From assembly GCA_018292915.2 (NCBI GenBank), contig JACVVK020000169.1:488501-552500 (forward strand): a stretch of DNA of 64,000 bases, in the 5' to 3' direction. The DNA is from Batillaria attramentaria (Eukaryota; Mollusca; Gastropoda; Batillariidae). Shown piece by piece: positions 1 through 12,400 of the stretch. Under the pieces are notes generated by a model. That model worked only from the letters and a program-made list of their open reading frames with translations. It was not told the origin of the DNA and ran no database searches. The position numbers were made by a program, and so were the translations under genes. Position 1 is the stretch's first letter. Each line of letters opens with the position of its first letter.

Positions 1-3000
1 CCGGTATCTGATTCTTCTGACACGAGTTCCGTGTGCGTGAGTTCAAGCTTTTTAGTACATGTATCCAGTGGGCTGTTCAGACGTTCATTTCCTCAGTTTC
101 GTAAGCAAGACTGAGGGAATACCATTTTACACAGCACCTCAATGGCAAGAACCTCATACTGGAAGCCAGGGTCGGGTGGGATGAAAGAGAAAAGAGGGAC
201 GCAAAAAAAAAAAAAAAAAGACAGCAAGAAGCTTCAACAAAAGTAAAATATGTGTGCGAAGCCCTTTACGCGAAGTTTACGGCAGTGTAGTGTTCCAAGA
301 CTTGGCTCTGCCTCCCGGAGCTGGAAGAGGTGGACCGTTTCTTGCAGAGAGGAACGCTGCCAGCCTGCAGACTACTTACCGCTATGCTACACCCCCTTCT
401 TCAGGGAAAGCACCATGCTACCCTTCAGAGAAGACAAGAAAACCCCCCAAAAACCCTCTTCCCTCAGTACAAAACCTCATCTTTAGACCCCTCTCTTTGC
501 TGGCCCGGCTAGAGAACTGCTGCAGCCGACTAGCAGCTGGAGCTGAGGTCGGGGTCGGTAGGGCATATGAAGGGAGAGGTTTAGTTGGGGGGGGGGGGGA
601 CTTTCGCCCTCGTGCGTGTGCAGGAATACCTGTGCGGGCAGTGCACGTGCGCTCAGTTCCCAGGTGCTAAACACTGACATTAGCGTCGGGTCTGGATACA
701 CTCGAAGTCTGGTGCCTGTGTTTGCATGTACCTTAGCATCAAGAGCATGTAATCACACACGTACACATGAACATTTGACAAGAGTGGAGTAATACGACTT
801 TATAAAGTATTTTGCATTCAACTTGATATACACAGATACATCGAGCGGGGTCCAAGCTGTGCTGTTTTCCAATCTAGCCAACGCCAAGCCTGAGCCCGAA
901 TGACTATTTCGACACTAAAGCCAGAACCACAACACCGCGGGACCCCAGTTCTGCCCAGTCATCAAATCCAAACATCAACACAAGAGCACGTTGTCCGGAC
1001 CTCGGGACGTGTGTAGTGTGGGAAAACTTGCGGTCAGCCCCTGGATGTCCTGCTCCGCCAGCACGATAAAAAGCTGACAACAATGGACGATGGTCCAGCT
1101 GATCGGTCTGTCATACCCGTTTCCATGAAGGCCACGGAAGGGGGAGGGGGCCCGAGGGGGAAGAAGTGAAAAGAAAAATCTCTTTCCCATCAAGTAGCGG
1201 TGTCAAGTGTCTTCCAGGCAGGTAAGCGAGACTAGGCCGGCCCGTGGGAGAGAGTGGCAAACGGGACCGGGTAATGAGGAAGAGACTGGGTGCTGGTCCA
1301 TTGTGATGCGTTGTGATGAAGGCTGGACCTATCTATTGTATCGTGAGACTCCACTCAGACAACAGGCTCCTCTACGGTACTACTTAGTGCACCACGACTG
1401 TGGGACTAACCGACAAACCTTTTTCTCACCCTTGTGTTGAAAACCACCTGAAAAGGCCGTGTTCCCCGCTTTTCCAATACATTATTATCGAAACCAAACA
1501 TTACATATAACAGGGCAATACTAGAACTGAAGAGGTAAAATCCAAACACTTTTAGCTGTGGCCTCGGCAGCATGCTAACCATATCAAATTCTTTCAGACC
1601 TGATTTTAAAAAAAAATAGATTGTATGTACGAGCCAGTTTTATATAAAGATGACTGTGACCTTGAGTTGTACGCGAAAAGACTGCAATACAACTGAAACC
1701 AAAATCTGGACACTGGGTTTGTGTCCGTCATGAAGAAGTGCTAGTGGACATGTCACTTTGACTGGAGGTGCCAAGTAAGTGATAAGGGACGCGGCGAAGT
1801 TTGTCTATGGATCTGTGACAATACCTAATGATCACACTGCCAGGGTGCCGAGATTGGGAAAATACTGTGGACGGACCTTCGAAGGATAGAGGATGATAGG
1901 AGGGTAGCACAGAGAAAGAGGAGAGGGTGGGAGTAGGGTAGGGGGGTGGGTGGTACGCCGCCCAGACAGGTGTGAGGGGACAAAAGCGGCCCCAGTCCCC
2001 ATTCAACCACGCCCGCCCCGACCTTGGCCGCTGAGTGTAGGGGGCCAGACAGACGAAACCCCTAGTCCTCCTGATTGTTGCTCCCTGGGTTGGTGGGAAC
2101 TCCAGGAGAGGCCCCTCTCCAAACTGTAGGCGACGAGGAAGCTGCCCCGATGACCGGCTCACCTCCCGACCCTTCCTTCATTCACGTTCGTCCCCCTGGG
2201 TCACATGTAATGTCCCCCCTACCCACGGGGACCCAGCTATTCTCATCGCACTGTGCCCGGTACCCAAAAGCACAACGCGTTCAGACACAACACCTCAACA
2301 GTCTACGACAAGATTAGCACACTGTCTGCATGTGTACAGATGGCGCTGTTAGCTAGGCATCGTAAAACAGAGCACTGAACCAGGTTGATTAACGCAGAAT
2401 TAAATTTGCATGGGACAGATGCGCGCGGCCTGGCGTGTACTGGGAAAAGGACAAGGACACAGAGACTGAAGGTTGGAGTCATCGCAACCAGTCACAACAT
2501 CCACTCCTCTCGTGCTCTGCTCAGTTGTCGGCGTGGGAACACGAAGCACTGACCATGTTACTCTATAAGACGACTAAACTTGAAAAGACGTGCATGGTCC
2601 CACGAGGCGTAGTGCTCGTAACGTAACGTGGAGGCAACATAGTAACCCCTGTCCTTAACCGTCCACCCCACCTGGCTTATTCCCATACCTTGATACCCCA
2701 CCCCCACCCCTCTCCACTCTCAGGCATATCCATACCCCCCCTGTTGCCTACACTAGCTAAGTGCAGAACCTTGAAGTGTTCCGTGCTCTACTGTCTGATT
2801 TCTCGGCTACACCTTGCCTGTAGTCGAACTAGTTCTGGTGCCGGCTTGATAACGTTGAGCGCTGCCCTTTGTGAGGCGGGAAGCTGGGTCAAGTCGAGTC
2901 TTTTGTGGCGTTGAACTTCAGCACACAGTCAAGCACTGACGGTGTATAAACAGCGTTACGCTGCACACTAGGCGGAAGGAAATGTCAGGAAACATCTTTA

Positions 3001-6000
3001 TTTGGAAACCACAAGAAATGATTGTCAGGAGATTTGCAAATACAAGTTTTGTTGCTTTGCTTTAACTATCAGCCACCCTTATCGACACACATTTTTCAAA
3101 GACAAAATGATCTACCAACTTTTTGTCTCTTTAAAGGACACGTTTCGGCGAACAATGAACGCACCAGACTGACGATCAATAATGTAAAGAAGTAACTGGA
3201 GCGTGTCCACGATGTGAACAGGAAGCGCTACAGTGTTTTTAACTAATGACACAAACTGCATAATATATTCTTCCTTGGGCGGCACTGGCACTGCACTGCG
3301 TGATGCCCACGTGAATTAAACATCCAACTGAACAACGATCTAGGGCGAACTGGGATGGGCCTTCTTTCATATGCTGAACGTATTACAATGCTGGTATCAT
3401 GTGGGTGTTTAACCGCTATATACATGATGTATGTGGGTAAACTTTCTGAAGACTGAGCACGCACCAGGTGGTGTGTCAACCATCTACAAAACTTTTTTTT
3501 TTTTTTTACTTTTGCGTTTTACTGTTCTCGTAATTATTGAAGCCTCATCTGAAGACAGCAATTTTACAACCAAAACAAAACAAAAAACACATTCAATTTG
3601 AAGAAACGGAACGACCCATTACTATGATTGCTGTTCCATCACGACTTCGGGAGGGGCTACCAAACACAGCTAACATGTACGCAGTCCTTGACGAATACAG
3701 GATTTATGAGACTCAGCAGCGTGAGAAATAGCGAGTACACTGCTGACTGCTCTACTGTACGCCCAGGCTCCGTTGCCAGAGAGCCGGCGGGAAATCGGTA
3801 ACCGGCAGACGACACCCCGACTGATCCATGGGAAAGTTGCAATCAATACCTGGTTCCCTCTGGCCCGTCAACTCGTGTCACAGTCACACTGTACATGTGA
3901 TAGCGCGTGCTGCATGTCGCACTTGTCGCGTGCCCTCCTCGCGCGTATGTATGCACTATATTACAACTGACTCCGCACTGTAACTGCTTCGGCTGCAGTA
4001 TTCAAATCGGGATTACAAGCCGTTCACTAGTCTAGGACATGGGATCCCACATTGACACGACCTTAAGGAAGAGAAGCGGGTAAATACATACGGTGAAATA
4101 CACAACTTGTGTTTACGTGACGATTGGCTTGAAGAACATGATTTCATTTCAGTTTTGTTTTTTTTGTTTTGTGTGTGTGTGTGTGGGGGGGGGGGTAAGT
4201 GAAGGTCAGAGGTTTACGTGAATGTTTTATTAGCTACATGTACATCAGTCTACGCGTGGGACAGGGCACGTGCTAGTCGTCCAAAACTTCAGCTCCACTT
4301 CGCAGCAATCACAATACTAACCTAACGAAGCAACCCAGACCATCGCCAAGTGACTTGATAATGGTTGTTTGAAAGTACCTGTAGTTCCAGCAGCTGGCGC
4401 CAGGCGGCGCTAGTGGGGGATGGGAAAAGTCAAGTTTATCCACAATGGCATGAGAACTGGGATTTATTTTACGATGGCCACGTACAGAGGCACTGAGGGG
4501 GGATACCTGAACAAACGATACTACCACTGCTAGGAAGACTATGTTGGTGTTTGATGAAAGTTTTCCTGAACACAGGAAATGGGCTGAGACTGACAAACTG
4601 AAACTGAGGCTGTCATGGATCTGAAAAGTCTGTCGTAGAAATTTGTGTTTCGGGTGGGGGAGGGGGGGGGGGGCGCAGGTAGGAGGAGCTAAAACAAACA
4701 AAACGTAAAACGATGCAGAACCTAACCCAGGAATGCAACAAGCGGCTAAAACCCTTGACTGCAGCGCGGGCAGAAACCTAAACCCTCGCCAGGGTGTGGC
4801 GCCAGCACGGAGAGAGAACAGTAAGTAGCCGTACAGTATGGATGCAGGATGAGCACACACAGTGCCAGACATACCTAAAACACAACACCCTACCCACTCA
4901 CTACCTGCGCTGCAAGGTTCAACAGGTAGGCGCTAGGCTGTCCGGGGAAAAAACTGTGCAAGGGCGGCGTGTTTGTAGTGCTAGAGCCCCGGTAAAAAGT
5001 ACAGCATTCAGGTCGGGCCACCGGTATCCGCCAGTGAACAGTCAGGGCCAGAGACGCCGGGCGACAGATGGTTGCAGGAGAGGTAGGGGAGGAAAACTGC
5101 CAGTCGATTAACTTATTCTCCTGGGAGATCACCGCTCTTTATCGCAGCCTATCGCTCTTCCACCCTTTACCTGCCGTTGGCCAGGTACGGGTGGAGTCCA
5201 GGGCTGGGAGGTGGATAGGGGTGAAGGGGGAGAGGGTTATGATAGAAGGGGGGCACTCGGCGATGCTGGGTGGCGGGGGGAAGGTGGAAAGAGGGTAGAG
5301 TATTAGGAACAGTTTGCATCACTCGCGTCGTTCCATGGCAACCTGGCTGGCTGTTCAAATCATATCGGCGGGGATCGTAAACTGGCGACCAAACACAGAC
5401 CCAAACACAGGCCCAAACAGCCAGCTCAAACTCCATCAGTACCGTATAGGTCAACCAGGGATTTCCCCTGCCGCTGCGGTGCAGCGCCAGCTGTTGCTCC
5501 CCTGGCCCGCTGGGGACTGGCAGGAGACGCGAGGTAAAAGTACTGTACACCAGTCACCAAGTCTTAGTCCAACACCTGACACGGAACCCCTCCCTTATCT
5601 TACCCAAGTTTACAGCGGGATTTCAATCCATAACTGTCCACACAAACGCTGACACGTTTATCCCGATTGTTAAAATGGACTTCAATGACACAGAAGCAAG
5701 AAGGCGCTGGTGAAAACGGAAACAAGGCAATCTCTGCCGCCGCTCCGCCACAGTGGAAACTCATTGATCACACTCTCGCCTTTGTTTGGAAGTCCGTGTT
5801 TTCCACGTTTCCTGTCGGTAGTTGTTGAAATGCATTACCCGGTGAGGAAGGTTTATCGCCAACAACCATCTTGTGTCTGGGAAAGTCAGCAAGAAAGGCA
5901 AGACGGGAGGGGTCGGGCATGATGATGTACGAGACAAAAGCGTGGCCCCTCCTGATATTGTTTAGTCAAACTACTAGCTACCAGCATTCCTACGCCATTG

Positions 6001-7151
6001 TCTTTTCAGAATCGTCTTTGTCTGAAGAACTCGAGGACATGGCCTGCAGAAATGCATCGCTCCTGCCTGTGCGTAAACACTCAAAAGGCAGAAAAATCAA
6101 GGTTTAAGGGAAGATAGGGGAAGGGGGGGGGGAGAGGAGGGGAGGGGAAGGAGAGCGGTGCCCTGGCGTTTAATGGCCTTTTTCCTTTACAAGTTTACTG
6201 CTGCTGCACGTGTCGCGGTCTCCAAGGCCCCGGCAGTCACGGTCACTGGCTTCCGCCATCTGTAGCTCATCTGGCACGCTCTTCTGCTGCTTCCTCTTCT
6301 GAAGACTGTCTCCTGGTTGTTGCTCTTCTATCCCACTCACCCCCCTCACCCCTCCCCTCCCCACGCCAAAAGGCAATATGCAAATTACAGCACTCCACTA
6401 TTTCCCTCCTTGCGGTCAAAATTTCTTCAAAATCAACCGGCATACTCCCATCCATTCCCTTGTTAGTATGAATCTCCTCATTACTTCTACACTGATGTAC
6501 CACGTGCGCGAGCGACCAGGCTGGAGACAGGAAGTCTAACACGAACAGCTGAACCTTTCACGGAGTCAAAGAGGATCAGTGGGGGTAAAACTGAACAGAG
6601 GAGGAAGGAAATGATGGGAACTGAGCCGGTAGAACTCCAAGTAAGTATGGAACCCTTCCGGTATTCCAGCTTGCAGTGGGTTTTCTTCAAACGCTGAAAT
6701 ACTTGGCCTGTCAAATCAAGTTCCTGCTGCGCTGCATCGCAATGAGTTTCTAATTACATCACATCCTCAGTCTCGCGGGCGGCAAGCGGCACAAAAGAAA
6801 TTACGCACCTACAAGATGCAGGTGGAGGAGCGCCGACTGATATGATAATCGCTTTTAGGCCAGGTAAGAGTACGGTGCACGAGAATTAGACGAGAATATT
6901 GTGCAGCATGACCGTGCACAAGGGAAATGCTTTTTTTGATTGCACGCGACCTCAACAAACTCACACTGAGTGAAACGGCGGCATGCACATATCCCTTCAT
7001 CACTTCACCGACACATGCAAGTTATCGTGCGATCTAAATGAATCACGATGACTTGTGAAAACCTGTTTCAAGCGTGTCAAGGGTAAACGTCATCGCCACC
7101 ATCACCATCATCATTATCCACACTAACAAAATGACTGAATTGAGTACTTAC
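1..7151 (-). other. Delta intron 3, 5' part (open at left edge)
   Basis: Begins with GTAAGT after exon 3. I looked on the minus strand for DSL hallmarks (YYG, CR.RDD.FGH, GW.G) and EGF-like Cys patterns and found none, so the next exon probably lies outside the window. Contents are unique-looking sequence plus an A17 run near 206, a GT/G tract at 4171-4196, a G-rich tract at 4656-4672, and GA/G-rich stretches at 6115-6150. Several long open frames here are low-complexity or lack homology signals and are not called. Confidence 0.6.
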
Positions 7152-7212
7152 CCTCTGACGGGCCTGATAGTGTTGTGTCGTGCCAAGCCTCGATTATCAA
7201 AGAGAAATCCCC
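7152..7212 (-). CDS. Delta: Delta-like Notch ligand, exon 3 (end of N-terminal domain)
   Basis: A 61-bp exon that has no Met and is easily missed. The acceptor is CGGCAG|GGGGATTTC and the donor is GAG G|GTAAGT. It reads GDFSLIIEAWHD then TTLSGPSE plus one base of a Gly codon, giving residues 128-147. It joins exon 2 in phase 0 to make ...KWP|GDFSLIIEAWHD, the continuation expected in Delta proteins, where W-P-G-(T/D)-FSLI-EA(W/L)H is conserved. It ends in phase 1. A short third exon of this length and phase is what I recall for vertebrate Delta-like genes, so the gene structure itself supports homology. The next exon should start by completing the Gly codon and lead to the DSL domain; no such exon was recognised further left. 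Confidence 0.92.
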
Positions 7213-8427
7213 CTGCCGAGCGAAAATAAGTATGTGTTAGGTTCACATGACAACGACAACATTCCCTGATACACTGATCCTGTATTATTACACATCTCTC
7301 TCATACACATCATCAGGACTTTAGTCTCATTTTACACACAATACCGTGCCATAGGGAGCACTTGGACAGGTTACTACAGCGCCTCGGCGGCAATCAAAGC
7401 ATACAAATCAACTACTATCAAATCAATCAACTGTACAAATTACTAAATCAGCATATTATAGAGGTTTTTTTCAATAACACACACACACACACACACACTA
7501 CGAGGAGACACTGACTACGGACTTGGGAGTGAGAAAGTGGGGGGAAGTGGGGATGGATGGGTAGTGAAGAAAATTGTCAAAAAAATTGCGGATATCAAGT
7601 TACCTAAATGTGCTGGGTAGGAAATGAACGGTAGTACTCGAGAGTACCGCCAGCGTCTATTACTTCACGTCGGAAATGAGCCGGCAACGGCAGGCATTGT
7701 ACTGTGTTATGATAGGGTAGTGTCATTGCGTTCATCATACTTAATTGTCGCGATCATCTTCTTCCTAAACATCGCTGTTATCGCCTGCATCACCACCACG
7801 GGGGTCTAATGGCCAAACCGGGTCCCGGGTTGCACGAGCCGGCCGCGCGCACACGAGTGTTTACGTCACTATGGCGACACGGGCGTCACACCGCGGCCAC
7901 GTTTCTACTCATCGATCAGCCCGGAGTGGTGCGGGCCGTTAGCTGTGCCAATCACCTCCCGCCGGGACCAAGTTCTCCTCGGCTGCTTTTCAGTTCGATA
8001 TGTTCGACTGACATTTCACAACGTAAATGCTTGTTTAACCGAGTCGAGCTGTTTACCAACCCGGAGCAGCGTAACGCCTGGTGTCGGTAAATGTTTTGTG
8101 GCCAGTGAAGCTGGAACCACACGACTGCTGCTGAGTGAACATTATCTTTGGTCAATCGTAGTATGACAATAGTACTTTGTGGCTGTAAACTACGCCTGGA
8201 AAACGAGGCAAAAACAGATGCACAAACAAGCTTTCCCCGCCTATTAACTCCTGCAACGGTAGTGCTAGTTTCGTTCATAGTCTGTGCTTTTCTCTGATCT
8301 TGGCGGAATGCTTTCAAGGTGACAAACATCTTTCATGCACGCCCTCGCGTGATTTACTACGTCGCATTTTCCAATACATTCCTCTACCCTGTTTCAGTTC
8401 TGTTTGTAAACCTATAGATCCACGACT

Positions 8428-8428
<1 letters not shown>

Positions 8429-8489
<61 letters not shown>
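8429..8489 (+). repeat. (GT)n microsatellite in Delta intron 2
   Basis: About 30 uninterrupted GT units; spurious Cys-Val open frames cross it. Confidence 0.95.
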
Positions 8490-8492
<3 letters not shown>

Positions 8493-9209
8493 ACAAGCTG
8501 TTCCCTAGCTGGCGGTACAAACGAGGGCTGATCGATAGAGACGTATGTAGCGCCTAATGGCTAAACTCTGTACGAGGTCCCAGGCTGGCCCCAAAAACGT
8601 CTTAAGTAAACCTACGGGACGTCAACTACACCAACTGTAACAGAACTCCCCACCCGTCCTGACACCACACCTACCCTCGCAGTACCTTCCTCCCACTCAC
8701 AGGTATTTCCAACCGAAGCCAGGTACGTGTACTAGCGATACCCAACTGCAGTGTCTAAGTGATGCTGGCGCTTGGATCTTTACTGGAGTGATTATGACTG
8801 ATTGTGTTTGGCGCCTGCGAGACTAAATCAATCAGCAGCATGTCCTAATGGCCACACGCGTAATGTGTCGCAACTGGTGAAGGCCTGTCGATTATTAACC
8901 TCACACAACGGGTCGCTGTCTGCTGCAATTGCCATCACATCTCCGGTCAATGAAATGAAGGCTCTGATTCTGATGGCTAAAAGCGACTGTCTCGTTGTTC
9001 TCTCGCAGTCACATTGACATGTACGTTATGACCACTCGTCGTCAGGGTCCATAATTTTACATCTGGATTATCATTTTGCTGAAATGCTTTGCCAAAGACT
9101 TTTAAGACAGCCTGATGGACTACCACAGGATTCAAGTCAATTTTCACACATCATTACATACAATGGTTACATTTGTCACACACGACGGGCACACAAGAGG
9201 GAATGTGAC

Positions 9210-9210
<1 letters not shown>

Positions 9211-9264
<54 letters not shown>
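9211..9264 (+). repeat. (GT)n microsatellite in Delta intron 2
   Basis: About 27 GT units, followed by A-rich sequence. Confidence 0.95.
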
Positions 9265-9266
<2 letters not shown>

Positions 9267-11326
9267 TACAGGTCTAACTATGAGGAGGGGGCAGAACGAA
9301 CCAAAAAAACACAAAAACAACAAAAACTAAATGAAATGTTACGTTAGTAGGGGGCTGCCAATAACCGCAACACTGACTAACAGCCATCCGACACTAGCCG
9401 GATCAGTCGCACAGCGGATATCGCCACACGACAGTCAGTGTCTGACGGCACTCAGTTCACCAGCATCTCCCGGCGGACTGAGACGGTGCCAAGAGCCGAC
9501 ACTGTCACGATCCGGAACTGGGAATCGCAGACGTGGCTAAGTAATCCACTCAAGCAAGCACTGCACGCAGCAAGCAGGAAATAGCTCTGCTAACTCGATT
9601 CAATCTGGGAACATCGCGCCGCTAAGCACTGCCGACCAGGTCATTGAACTGCCTGTGCTTTCATCTTCTCAGTCTTTCGGTAGTCCCAAAGCCAAAGGCA
9701 CTCTCTATCTCTGCACTGCAGTACATACACACGACGGTATTTCGCGTTTAAATGCTTTCCTCATGACCGTCTTGCTTCACAAAATGTCTCTTGAGAAATC
9801 GCTTTCAGTTTTTTTGCATGAATTAGTCAACTTACCGCACACAATGTCCTTGGTAAAAATTTGCACTTAAAACAGCAGAGGCAGGGATCCGAGAATCAAC
9901 GTGAAGGTATCCAAACAGCTACAATGTTTTCAACCAAACAGATGCATATTCTCACGGGCATACAAGAAGTACGATTAAAATCCATGAATCTTCGTTCGTG
10001 AAGTAGTGCACGTAACTCAGCGCACACCATGTCTGTTCCATTCGCAAGATGTCAGTTACTGCAACTTCTGCTGATGATCGAAGTATCGAGAAAATCCTGG
10101 CGTGTCTTTCTGCCTTCCTCTCAATGAAGTGATGCGGGTAATCCAATGTACAAGTCTGGCATTCACCCAGTGTGTGTGTACAGATTCGCTGTCTTTTCAC
10201 AGCGACGACAGAATCGATGCACTCAACAAGTCTAGTGGAAGAGAATCCATGAAGTACGTGGTGTACAACACACACCGCACGGAAGTCACACAGTCAGAAT
10301 TGGAAAGAATCATCACAATCTAGTCCATAGTTAAAGTTTGCAACGGTCCTCCATAAAAAAATCAGTTCGAATACAGGAGTCTCACCAAAGGGGCAATCCC
10401 ACTCAGTCCAAGCGAACACGCACACTTTGTCTTGTTGTTATAGCATCAGCACCGCCAGTCACTGATTCGTGTAGGAAGTGGCACTGAATCACAAGGCAAT
10501 ACGTCCGCAGGTGTATATTTTTCACGATGACTTGTGAAGTTTGGCACAAGCTCTTGGCAGCAGCTACAAATTGCGATGCTCCTGAGTGCAGTCACAGGTT
10601 CCGGCTGCCAAACTAACATGCAGCTGATGAGAGGGAGATAGGGGATGAGCCCCGGGGGTGGGAGGGCCGGAACATGAGTGTGAGGTGACGGGGAGTGGTT
10701 TTCATATTAGTGCCAGCGTTTCAAAAAAAATTCACTCAAGAACAAAAACCAATGAACGAACCTAAAACGCGGTATCTTATGTGGGACGACAGTGGAATGA
10801 TTCACAGCTAAAGCAGTATCAGTGTTGCGTGTTATTATGGGATGGGGGTGTAGGGATGGAAGCAGGCGGGGTGGCGGTGTAGTGCGGGTGGGGGGGGGGG
10901 GGGGGGAGCCGAGATAGGTTTGTTGGGGAGCATTATCACACAACCATACATTAAGTCGGGAGGTAAAGCAAAAGCTCCCGTGCGCGCTTCCTACTGTTTC
11001 CTTCCTCTGGCTGCCTTGGCAACCGGGAGGCAGGTGAGAGGCCAAAAATAACCCTGCGTGCACATTTTCTTTCTTATTAAAAAAATAGGGCAAGGTGGGC
11101 CAAAATGTGGTTAGCGCTTGCGTGCATTGTGTGTCGTTGTGCGCCGTGGTGAACACCGGAATGGGAGGGGTGTATAGTGATGCGCATGTCGGCAGCGCGT
11201 ACGCAGGTAAAGAGGGGCAGCGCACAGGGAACAGGTAGAAGGTACCAACAGACACGGGTTCCTGACTACAATGCCGTGTTTCTCTAAGCTACTGTTGAAG
11301 GCCTAACCTAAAACACAATCACTCAC

Positions 11327-11644
11327 CGGCCACTTGAACTCATCGATGGGGAAGCGTAGTGGATTCTGCAACACTGCTAAATCCGAATGCGCCGCGGTGG
11401 ACGAGAAGTTGGCGCTGTTCTCCGCCACCACTTGCGTCGTGTAGTCGGCGAACGTGCATTTGGGGTTCGGATCCGTGGCGATGGCGGCCTGATAGTGGGT
11501 CAGACACACCCGGAAGAAAGTCTTGCAGGGCGCGGTGCATGTGCCCTCAGCCCGGTACCCGTTACAGCAGTTGCCATCGTCGTTCAATCCCTTGTCGTTG
11601 CGGAAAGACTGAAGATGCAGCTCAAACACACCCGAGCAGCTCAC
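11327..11644 (-). CDS. Delta: Delta-like Notch ligand, exon 2 (MNNL / N-terminal C2 domain)
   Basis: 106 codons, phase 0 at both ends. The acceptor is ...ACACAG|GTGAGC behind a CT-rich tract, and the donor is CCG|GTGAGT. The translation begins VSCSGVFELHLQSFRN, has the CCNG pair, then CKTFFRVCLTHYQ, then CTFADYTT, and ends LRFPIDEFKWP. This is the ordered pattern of the MNNL (Notch ligand N-terminal) domain of Delta proteins: the SG-FEL-L start, the Cys pair, C-K-T-FRVCL-HYQ, and the NP-RFP...WP end. In the family this domain folds as a C2-like module that, with the DSL domain, contacts Notch and can bind phospholipid. One N-glycosylation sequon (NFS) lies at about precursor residue 100. With exon 1 it gives residues 22-127. 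Serrate/Jagged ligands also carry MNNL; assignment to Delta rests on the spacing and on exon 3. Confidence 0.93.
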
Positions 11645-11915
11645 CTGTGTAGTTGCAAGCCACCCCAGCACAGCGCCAGAGAGCAAGAGAGAGAGAGAGA
11701 AAACACACGGCATGAGCAAATTGTCTTGTGCTGTAGGCAGCAACAAATAACCTAAGCGATGGCACTGCGGCACTTTTCCAACAGGCAAAACAACAAACAC
11801 CACACTCGTTCTTGAAATCGGTTACAGCGAAAAATCGATAAGGTAAATATAAAATAAATGCAGGTGATGAAAGTGACAGTGTGGTTAAAGGTAAGTAATA
11901 GTAAAGGTGACGTAC
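11645..11915 (-). other. Delta intron 1
   Basis: A 271-bp GT-AG intron between the signal-peptide exon and the MNNL exon (GTACGT donor, ACACAG acceptor). The polypyrimidine tract is partly a (CT)n run (11683-11700 on the plus strand as GA). No coding or repeat insertion is seen. Confidence 0.85.
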
Positions 11916-11978
11916 CTGTTGTAATAAGATGGGCAGTGTCCAGCACGCGGCCAACACTGCCGCTTTGCGGGGTTTCAT
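11916..11978 (-). CDS. Delta: Delta-like Notch ligand, exon 1 (signal peptide)
   Basis: First coding exon of a Delta-type Notch ligand, a single-pass membrane protein that activates Notch on neighbouring cells. It has 21 codons beginning MKPRK, then a hydrophobic run (AAVLAACWTLPILL) and ending LLQQ: a basic n-region and h-region typical of a signal peptide, probably cleaved near the exon junction. The ATG at 11978 is the first in-frame Met: an in-frame TGA lies 33 nt upstream (12009-12011), and the earlier in-frame GTG at 11993 is not a eukaryotic start. The base at -3 is G. The exon ends CAG|GTACGT (donor at 11915) in phase 0. Splitting signal peptide and N-terminal domain after a Gln in phase 0 matches vertebrate Delta-like genes as I know them. 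The start choice and the family are well supported; the exact 5' end of the transcript is not. Confidence 0.85.
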
Positions 11979-12400
11979 CGCGCTGTTTACCACACCGCCC
12001 GGCTCTCGTCACGATGATATCCTTCTGTCCGCTCTAGCCCTCTCTCCACCAGCCTCGTTTTCAGCGCAGCAGCAGCGCGCGCCTCGAAGCTCCGCCCACC
12101 GGCCCGTCACACGCTGATTGGCAGTCTCACTGAAAGCACACACAAGGACAAGCCACGCCTTAGCGCGCGCCGTACTGGTCGCAAGGGGTCTCCTGACAGG
12201 CGCCACGCGCCGAGGGGGGAAAGAATGAGAAGGGGAGGGAGTGGGGGGAGGAGAGGGGGGGAAGGTAGGGGGTGCTGAGGCTTACGAGAGTGGCTGGAGC
12301 TGTACGTTGCGTAGTAAAGTATCGAGGTCGGAGCCCGGCGTAGTGAAAATATATAGTAAAAGGTGCTGCCAACGCGACACATGGAAACGCTCTCACGAAT
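11979..12400 (-). promoter_or_regulatory. Putative Delta promoter and 5' UTR region
   Basis: CpG-rich sequence immediately upstream of the start codon. On the minus strand it has a CCAAT box at 12117-12121 and a GC box (from TCCGCCCAC on the plus strand) at 12091-12099, which would place transcription starts at about 12010-12080. A TATA-like sequence (CTATATATTTT on the minus strand, 12346-12356) offers an alternative, more distal start that would give a roughly 340-base 5' UTR. The two are incompatible as single strong promoters, and the sequence alone does not choose. An in-frame TGA at 12009-12011 closes the frame upstream. Confidence 0.5.

Larger units (their letters stand above)
7213..11326 (-). 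other. Delta intron 2
   Basis: A 4,114-bp GT-AG intron. It contains two long (GT)n runs (8429-8489 and 9211-9264 on the plus strand), a G14-class tract near 10893-10907, and a CpG-rich block at about 7805-7990 that includes a TTACGTCA CREB/ATF-type site. No exon with a recognisable protein motif is seen in it. Such introns of Notch-ligand genes can carry enhancers, but none is demonstrated here. Confidence 0.75.

Noticed and set aside
4309..4872. 187-codon open frame on the minus strand
   Set aside because: Lies in Delta intron 3, has no domain or conserved-looking segment, and crosses poly-G/C tracts that remove stops.
7081..7120. CAT/CAC-rich run as a His-rich coding exon
   Set aside because: Short trinucleotide repeat with no splice context or homology.
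10707..11255. 182-codon minus-strand frame near Delta exon 2
   Set aside because: Proline-rich low-complexity translation across a G/C tract inside intron 2; no continuity with the Delta reading frame.
11979..11993. N-terminal extension of Delta starting at 11993
   Set aside because: The codon there is GTG, not ATG. The first in-frame ATG is at 11978, and a stop lies just upstream.
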